Below are positions 56,894 to 64,000 of a stretch of DNA of 64,000 bases, piece by piece; positions within the stretch are counted from its first letter, which is position 1, and every line of letters starts with the position of its first letter. The notes beneath the pieces are model-generated. The model did no database searches. It was not told where the DNA came from and saw only the letters and a list, made by a program, of their open reading frames with translations. The stretch is from contig NC_088313.1 in assembly GCF_910592395.1 (NCBI RefSeq), positions 10,888,937-10,952,936 of the forward strand, given 5' to 3'. A program made the position numbers and the translations under genes. Source of the DNA: Lineus longissimus (taxonomy: Eukaryota > Nemertea > Pilidiophora > Heteronemertea > Lineidae).

Positions 56894-58233
56894 TTAATAC
56901 TGTCCTCCTCAATCAGACGCAGCCGGATTGAAGTGAAGAATATCCTTCATTACGGGGAGTAATAATACTTGTTTTTGCGAAAAGCGACAAACGAACTATC
57001 CTCACTTAATAAATTGAGACGATTGTGCACAGATATCATATTAACTGAACTTAATTAGAAGAAAATACGGTTACATAGAAACGGAACACAACAGCGCGTT
57101 GTTGCTAATAGAAAATTCGCAGGTGAATTTTTTCAAATCGTAAGATTTCGTAAATTTGCGGCACTTTTTTGCCCAAGAATTATTGCATTGTATAAGCTCT
57201 TTTGGAAATTATACGCCTATGAAATCAATGGTATTTCGCACACGAATAAGGTACGAAATTTCCGAGAACTTAGCATGAAATCCGTACAAATTTTGCACCA
57301 ATTTCGCAAAAGAAATGGGAAGTTGCGAATGGTCGGTACTGTATACGGTGAGCGCATTGGCCCCTGGCCTTTTCATTTTGCATGTGCCTTGGGAAAATCC
57401 TCAGGCAACTGTTCAACGCATTGTCTCATTCACAAAGTTCCTGCGCTGCGTTTGACTCCGTTCACTTGGCACCATTTTGCATCAACTTCTGAAATTTCCG
57501 GAAGTACTGGAGTGGAACAGTCATAAGGTTTAGTGATTGTGTGTCCCCGTTGATGTTTGCATGTCTGGCCCATGTTATTGAGAGATCATGACTAGATACG
57601 CACTCATCCATGGTTGCACAGCATTCTTCCAGTCCTGTGACATTGATATTTAGTCGTGTGACATTGATGACAAGAATGACCGTGAAAATAATACTGTCAA
57701 AGACTACTTTGATCTGTGGAAATGGAAATCTGCTTTGACCGCCCATCCAAAATGAGCGATTTTGTTGTTGCCCCCTCGCAGTGAAATAGAGTTGGGGGCA
57801 TTTTGTTCTTGGTTGATTTCCATTTTGTCTGTCGCTGCATCTGTGTAGAAGTTGCAAGTGTGTAACTGGTCCAATTTCGCAGTTATGACAATGAAACTGT
57901 CTTTGGTTATTTTGCCACCAACATGTGGAAATGAATTTTGATTGCTTTTGGGTGTGTTTAGACTAACAGTTTGAACGATAAATGTTGGTGTCGCTTTATG
58001 AAAAAAAGGTGAATAACTGACAAACAACTTGGTTGGTTGCTCTCAGTTTTTTGTGTTTAATAATGTAATGCAGGAAATATTGCTTTTGATTTTCAGCCTT
58101 GTTGCCATTTGCAGTTTGAACGTGCATGGCTGCCAGTGGCCGTCAGAGGCTGTGGGAACAAAAAAAAAGAGGTTTTAGTTTTTTCTATTGAAAAATGACA
58201 CCTCCTAAAGCTTTTTTTTGGACCTGAGAACGC
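56894..58233. other. Spacer with one Helentron-like 3' end (57341-57376)
   Basis: At 57341-57376, GTATACGGTGAGCGCATTGG followed by CCCCTGGCCTTTTCAT and T matches the 3' end of the 49.4 kb element. No corresponding start (GCTCACCGTATAC) is present upstream. The rest has no recognisable gene; frames at 57462-58027 on the minus strand carry no motif. Confidence 0.5.
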
Positions 58234-58505
58234 TTAACCCTTTGCCTACGTAATGCGTACCCCACACGCAGTAATTTGCTATCCCAGGACATGTCACACG
58301 TACTGGATACGCCTAAAAAAAATTGTGTTTTAAGTGAATGCATAGTACTGCTATCTGCTAACAACTTTCGTAACTACTCTAATGATTCGTGCTGCCAGTA
58401 CAAACATTCGGCGGCCATTAGAACTACACAATGGCGAGTACTCACAGCATTTCTAACAGGCTTTCGTGTCCCAGGTGAGTAGTGGCTCAGTAGGTTGAGG
58501 GTTAA
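58234..58505. mobile_element. Small piggyBac-like MITE, ~272 bp
   Basis: TTAA at 58234-58237 is followed by CCCTTTGCCTAC. The right end is GTAGGTTGAGGG followed by TTAA (58502-58505), matching in inverted form at 9 of 12 positions. No coding content. The family call rests on TTAA plus CCCT ends. Confidence 0.5.
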
Positions 58506-59219
58506 ATCTGCTTCTTAGTATACTTAAAATGCCACTTTAGACTTTAAAACATAAGTCCCCCCTCTGTATGAAACCCTGAGAAGGTGGGTACATACCCACC
58601 TCCTTGAAGCAAAGGTGGGTATTTGTACCCCCCCGCTGGTAAAAACCCTGCTCTCACCCACTATGGCATGAATTGAAGCTGTTGTTGGGGGGACTGATTA
58701 CATTCTTCAATATTTCTCCTTGCATACCAGCTCGACAGAATAAGGCATTTTTTGCCATCTGTACTCTTTGCAGTTTTAAAGTGGCCTTTAAACATTCCCC
58801 CTTTCCAGTATTTTCATAAGAGTTTGTTCATAAGATACCTAATCAGTAATCGGAAGATAAACATGACATCGTGTGATGATTAAAGGAGCACGCAGCTGAG
58901 TTACTGCATCTGATAAAAAGACCATTGGCATTATAACGGGCATTATTACCCAGCTGTCGGCTGCCAAGTCACCACCTATTCTATATAAGTAGTTTCCATC
59001 ATAATAACGAATAACGTGTTTTTCTATAATCTAAGAGCTGAAACAAAATTGGAAAAGCATCAAACACGTTAAGAAAAAATATTCTGTCTCTTAGTAATTT
59101 ATGTTTCTTGGTGAATCTAATGTTATTGTGCAGTACTTCAGGTTTTGGACTCCAGGCTGGGCACATATTTGGTTAACCAATCTATGATTTAACTGTAACT
59201 GTGAATGTTTTTGGATTTA
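58506..59219. other. Spacer
   Basis: Contains a short palindrome GGTGGGTACATACCCACC (~58585) repeated in part ~40 bases on (AGGTGGGTATTTGTACCCCC). No gene is recognised. Confidence 0.4.
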
Positions 59220-60267
59220 TGAAAGTTTATGGAATTACAACAGGTCAACAGAATATTTGGACTCCAATTTAGTTAAAATAATAAAAAGGTGGCACTTAAG
59301 TAGTGTCTTAAATTGGCCGATGTTTCCTGCCATTCTTGCAGTACTTGGAAGACTATTCCACAGTTTGGGGGCAGCTGAGCAAAAAGCACGGTGACCATAA
59401 GTTACGCATCGCGTACGGGGCACCACAAGTAGCAACTCGGAGTTGCAATATAACTGATGTAAAATGGGCTGCCTAACCTTTATCATATCAACCAGGTACT
59501 GTGGTGCGTTGCCCTGGAGTGCCTTAAACACAAGAAGTAAGACCTTGAAAATGTTTCTGTACTTTACAGGAAGCCAGTGCAACTGCACCAGCACGGGGTG
59601 ATATGGTCAAAGCAAGGCACAAGACATACAACCCTCACTGCTGCATTTAAAAACTCTTTGCATGCAACTACATCGCTTGTCAGTAATACCATATAAAACA
59701 GCATTGCAATAGTCAACATGTGAGGTAACGAATGCATGAACAAGTATCTTGGTGGTGTCCTCAGTGAGGAAATTCCGAATTTGTCTTATGTTGTAAAGAC
59801 CCCTGAAGGCCTCAGCACACACTTTTTCCACAAGGGTATCCATATTCTTGTTACAATCCAACCACACCCCAAGGTTTCTTACACTTTTAACTGGGCTAAT
59901 ATCAGTATCATCAACTTTTATTGAGTCAATGATCACTTTGAGCAGCTCTTGGCAGGAACCAATGATGATGAATTCAGTTTTCACATTGTTAATCAACAGT
60001 TGGTTGGTCATAAGCCAAGCTCTCACATCACTAACACAGTTCTCAATATCCTTTACCGCATCGTTTTCAGTTGTCGTTCAAGGTGGGCGAAATGACATAT
60101 ACAACTGATTAGCATCAGAATATCCATGTGCGTCTGGTAGGTGTTGTGACATCACGTGATAAAGGCGCAAGGCGTAGGCCTATCCCTCCATCCAATTGAT
60201 TCTTGCAGTTATAAACAATCTCTTTCACACAAACCTTTCAGTCTTTAGACAGTCCAAGTAGAATTTT

Positions 60268-60316
60268 TAGCTCACCTCTTAGCAGAGGTGAGCTTATCCC
60301 ATACCGTGGCGTCCGA

Positions 60317-60356
<40 letters not shown>

Positions 60357-61395
60357 CGTCGTCCGTTAGCAGGGCACGTTTCGTAACTGTTAGAGCTATT
60401 GAGTTGAAACTTGGTACACATGTACCCTTATGTAATGACACTTTGGAGACCAAGTTTCGGTCCGATTCGTTTCATGGTTTGGCCACCAGGGGGCCAAACG
60501 TTAAAAGTGAAAATATGCAATATCTCCCTTAATAGTAGTCGGGAAATTTTGAAAAAAATATGGTAGGTACTTCTAGCAAAGGTGCATCATATATCCTCCG
60601 GGTTTTTGATTTGACCTCCTTTTCAAGGTCACAGAGGTCAAATGGTGTAAATTGGCCGTTAGGATGTAACGATGGCACGTTTCTAAACTGCAATGACTAT
60701 TGATACCAAATTTGGTACACATTTACCCCTTAGTCAGGTAATCTCAGGGACCGAAGTTTGGTCCAATATGATTCACCACTTGACCACCAGGGGGCAAAAT
60801 CCAAAAACCTTAAAAATGTGATTATTCCTTAACTTCTTGCCCGATTGCCACCAATTTTATATCATGGGTACATCTAACCACCATACAGTATATGTCACCC
60901 AGGTTTTTAATTTGACCTTCTTGTCAAGGTCACAGAGGTCAAATGGCGTAAATTCGCTGTCAGGCCGTAACTATGGCACGTTTCTTAACTGCAATGACTA
61001 TTGATCACAAATTAAGTACACATGTACCCCTTGGTCAGATGATCTCAGGTACCGAAGTTTGGTGCGATCTGATTTGCCGTTTGGCCTCCAGGGAGGGGGC
61101 CAAATCCTAAATTCTTCAAAATGCCATTATTCCTAGTAATGACTTGCCCGATTGGCACCAATTTTATATCATAGGTACATCTAATTCTAACAACCATTCA
61201 ATGTGTCACCCGGGTCTTCTTTGATTTGACCTACTTTTCAAGGTCACAGAGGTCGAATGTTATGTAAATTGGCCATTTTGGGGAAATTGTAATTGCTTGG
61301 ACCTACATCAAACCTAACACTACATGACACAATACCATGCTCTTTATCCATCTTTCCTCCACATGAGGTGAGCACAATGGCCCTGGCCATTTCAT
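60268..61395 (+). mobile_element. Helentron-like element, family A, copy 3
   Basis: Full length with the longest uninterrupted (GTC)n tract of the copies (~60317-60353). Three units begin ~60375, 60674 and 60977. Flanked by T and T. The restored target AATTTTTATAAAAATT is a perfect palindrome. Frames encoding Arg or Ser runs here come from the (GTC)n tract. Confidence 0.87.
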
Positions 61396-61582
61396 TATAA
61401 AAATTAGGATCTCCTTTGGATGGAGAATCTAGCACCTCCTCCTCCATTGTTATGTAGGTGATGAGAACCGAAAGGGATTCAGGAAATGAAGACTTCCTAT
61501 GCAAAGTGTATGGGTGGGAGAGGAGACCAGTCATAATTTCACATCTTTTAATTCGAGCGATGACATATTACTTTGTGACTTG

Positions 61583-61620
61583 TGGCTCTTGGGCTCTTGG
61601 GCTCTTGGGCTCTTGGCTCT
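61583..61620 (+). repeat. (CTTGGG)n short tandem repeat
   Basis: Five GGCTCTT-type units (TCTTGGGCTCTTGGGCTCTT...) between Helentron-like copies 3 and 4, inside the LINE-derived region. Confidence 0.85.
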
Positions 61621-62080
61621 CAGATTAGGCACTCCCGCCCAAGGCAGCTGTCCTGAGGAACACCACATTGAGGTCAAAGTTGGTTGAGATCGAGTCATTG
61701 ATAACAATCCGCTGTTGCCGAACGTTAAGATAAGAATCAAGCCATTTTAGGCATGATCCAGAAATATCAAAAATCCATGTCCATGGTTACAAGAAGAATA
61801 GTGGTATCAACCGTATCGAAGGCGGCACTGAGGTCAAGCATCAGCAGCAAACACACTTCTTGCTTATCCATCCTCATAATAATATCACTTTGTACTTTAA
61901 CTAATTATGTCTGAATTGAGTGATACTGTCGATAAGCCGATTGTTATATCGGCAACGGAGAATGCAAAGCGCTGTGTGTCATAAGTTGTTTGACAACAAC
62001 CTTTTCAGTCAACTTGGACATGAACGACAAATTGCTCACCAGTCTTAAATTGGGAAAAACCAGATCAAGACCCGGCTTTT

Positions 62081-62148
62081 TAGCTCACCTCTTAGCAGAG
62101 GTGAGCTTATCCCATACCGTGGCGTCCGTCGTCCGTCGTCGTCGTCGT

Positions 62149-62192
<44 letters not shown>

Positions 62193-63231
62193 CGTCGTCC
62201 GTTAGCAGGGCACGTTTCGTAACTGTTAGAGCTATTGAGTTGAAACTTGGTACACATGTACCCTTATGTAATGACACCTGGGAGACCAAGTTTCGGTCCG
62301 ATTCGTTTCATGGTTTGGCCACCAGGGGGCCAAACGTTAAAAGTGAAAATATGCAATATCTCCCTTAATAGTAGTCGGGAAATTTTGAAAAAAATATGGT
62401 AGGTACTTCTAGCAAAGGTGCATCATATATCCTCCGGGTTTTTGATTTGACCTCCTTTTCAAGGTCACAGAGGTCAAATGGTGTAAATTGGCCGTTAGGA
62501 TGTAACGATGGCACGTTTCTAAACTGCAATGACTATTGATACCAAATTTGGTACACATTTACCCCTTATTCAGGTGATCTCAGGGAACGAAGTTTGGTCC
62601 AATATGATTCACCACTTGACCACCAGGGGGCAAAATCCAAAAACCTTAAAAATGTGATTATTCCTTAACTTCTTGCCCGATTGCCACCAATTTGATATCA
62701 TGGGTACATCTAACCACCATACAGTATATGTCACACAGGTTTTTAATTTGACCTTCTTGTCAAGGTCACAGAGGTCAAATGGCCTAAATTCGCCGTCAGG
62801 CCGTAACTATGGCACGTTTCTTAACTGCAATGACTATTGATCACAAATTAAGTACACATGTACCCCTTGGTCAGGTGATCTCAGGTATCGAAGTTTGTTG
62901 CAATCTGATTTGCCGTTTGGCCTCCAGGGAGAGGGCCAAATCCTAAATTCTTCAAAATGCCATTATTCCTAGTAGTGACTTGCCCGATTGGCACCAATTT
63001 TATATCATAGGTACATCTAATTCTAACAACCATTCAATGTGTCACCCGGGTCTTCTTTGATTTGACCTACTTTTCAAGGTCACAGAGGTCGAATGTACTG
63101 TAAATTGGCCATTTTGGGGAAATTGTAATTGCTTGGACCTACATTAAACCTAACACTACATGACACAAGACCATGCTCTTTATCCATCTTTCCTCCACAT
63201 GAGGTGAGCACAATGGCCCTGGCCATTTCAT
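62081..63231 (+). mobile_element. Helentron-like element, family A, copy 4 (frame-verified ends)
   Basis: Full length, 1,151 bp, with a (GTC)n tract at ~62120-62200. Deleting exactly this span from the minus-strand LINE restores an uninterrupted reading frame (..CCA CTT CTA AAA AAG CCG GGT..). This shows insertion within a run of six T with no target duplication. It fixes the family termini as TAGCTCACC...TTTCAT between T and T. Confidence 0.92.
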
Positions 63232-64000
63232 TTAGAAGTGGCAACACAAGTGCACATTTCCATTTATTCGGCACAGAACCAGATTGTAGAGACAAGTTAA
63301 TCATCCTGGTGATGATTGGGAGGAGGGTCGCCGAGCATTGCTTCATAAGCCACGTTGGAATAGGGTCAAGTTTACATGACGCATTAGAAGAACCTTTAAT
63401 CAGATTGGTCACTTGATCACTCGACACATTTGAAAATGCTAGGAATTTTCCTTGCGGCGGAAGAACGTTAATAGCAGGTGATTCGACAAAAACTCCACAA
63501 ATCTTTTCTTTAATGGTGTCAACCTTCCTTATGAAAATCTCACCAAATCGGTTTGTTAGTTTCACTCGGTCGTCATGAGCAGTAAGCGTTGTATCCTGCC
63601 TCTGCTTACATAATGAGTTGACTACATGAAAACGTTTCTCGGTATCACCAGCACGCTGCGTGATCATGTTCGTATAATATTCGTGACGAGAGTTTTTGAG
63701 ACACACCGAATACAGATTGCGCACTTTGCGATATGCGGCAGCGGCCGTCATGGATCTATGTTGATTCCTTTCAAGCTTTCTCCTTGATTTTAGGTTCTTT
63801 GCACTGTTCTTAAACCACGGACGCACCTTACGCTCCTTCACAATGACGGGAGCATGTTTGTTTAGTATGCTTGACAGCGTAGAGTCGTATCGTAGCACAA
63901 GCTCTTCAATATCAGTTGGCAATGCTCCTGGGCACAGATCAGATGATTGTATATCATGTTTGAATGATTCCACATCCATCTTTCGAACTTCCTGGAAAGT

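Larger units (their letters stand above)
59220..64000 (-). pseudogene. CR1-like LINE, minus strand, split by two Helentron-like copies; runs off the window
   Basis: Read on the minus strand from the window edge. 64000-63232 is an open frame of the endonuclease-RT linker (TFQEVRKMDVESF ... KVRPWFK ... KLDPIPTWLMKQC ... PNKWKCALVLPLL). Copy 4 interrupts it, and the RT resumes at 62080 with KKPGLDLVFPNLRLVSN, then CLLLMLDLSAAFDTVD (first catalytic Asp) and LKWLDSYLNVRQQRI. Copy 3 and unrelated sequence follow. The final part (60200-59220) has GYSDANQLYMSFRP, a degenerate form of the YADD box, then AWLMTNQLLIN, HVDYCNAVLYG and LHWLPVKYRNIFK. It carries several stops and frameshifts. The 299-codon frame at 63080-63979 is chimeric: its last ~50 residues are translated Helentron DNA. 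Confidence 0.88.

Noticed and set aside
60238-62289. Arg-, Ser- or Thr-run frames near 60310-60365 and 62107-62257
   Set aside because: Produced by the (GTC)n tract at the 5' end of the Helentron-like elements.
63080-63232. C-terminal ~50 residues of the frame 63080-63979 as part of a protein
   Set aside because: They are translated from the 3' end of Helentron-like copy 4; the same peptide appears at 61244-61396 from copy 3.
1-64000. tRNA, rRNA or snRNA genes
   Set aside because: No cloverleaf with T-arm consensus, rRNA core or snRNA Sm-site structure was found by reading; a covariance-model scan (tRNAscan-SE, Infernal) would be needed to exclude them formally.

Overview
This window is repeat-rich, non-coding animal DNA, most likely from a marine invertebrate (deuterostome or lophotrochozoan; I cannot narrow it further). 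The evidence is a BEL/Pao LTR retrotransposon, two CR1-like LINEs, Helentron/Helitron-like non-autonomous elements with hairpin ends, piggyBac-, Harbinger-, hAT- and Mutator-like MITEs, AT-rich spacers and a 16 kb satellite. I found no intact host gene, no rRNA or tRNA gene, no CRISPR array and no bacterial operon.

Layout. 0-5.6 kb: short repeats, then two head-to-head broken coding units. One is an SGNH-hydrolase ORF on the minus strand, split by a piggyBac-like MITE and followed by a histone-mRNA-type stem-loop. The other is a PHD-finger protein on the plus strand, split by a Harbinger-like MITE. 5.6-21.96 kb: about 200 tandem copies of an ~81 bp monomer, arranged in higher-order repeats. 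21.96-33.3 kb: a minus-strand BEL/Pao retrotransposon inserted in that satellite, with 5 bp target duplication ATAGG. Its polyprotein frame is broken by only two stop codons. It carries a nested TIR element in its leader and a nested Helentron-like element in its 5' LTR. The satellite resumes for about 7 monomers to 33.85 kb.

33.85-64 kb: an accessory landscape of nested transposons. A foldback element (39.98-42.18 kb) hosts Helentron-like copy 1. A hAT-like first exon lies at 43.35-43.61 kb and copy 2 at 45.5 kb. A Mutator-like TIR element with a 9 bp target duplication (48.43-51.33 kb) hosts a longer Helentron relative. A CR1-like LINE lies on the plus strand (54.0-55.6 kb). A second CR1-like LINE on the minus strand (59.2 kb to the window end) is split by Helentron-like copies 3 and 4. 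Repeated segments link 44.8/52.1 kb, 47.1/56.3 kb and 38.0/56.1 kb.

How the parts relate: there is no host pathway here. The interactions are between mobile elements. Several insertions can be timed and their ends fixed to the base, because the coding frames they interrupt are restored on paper by deleting exactly the proposed element: the piggyBac MITE at TTAA, the Harbinger-like MITE with a 3 bp duplication, and a Helentron-like element between T and T with no duplication.
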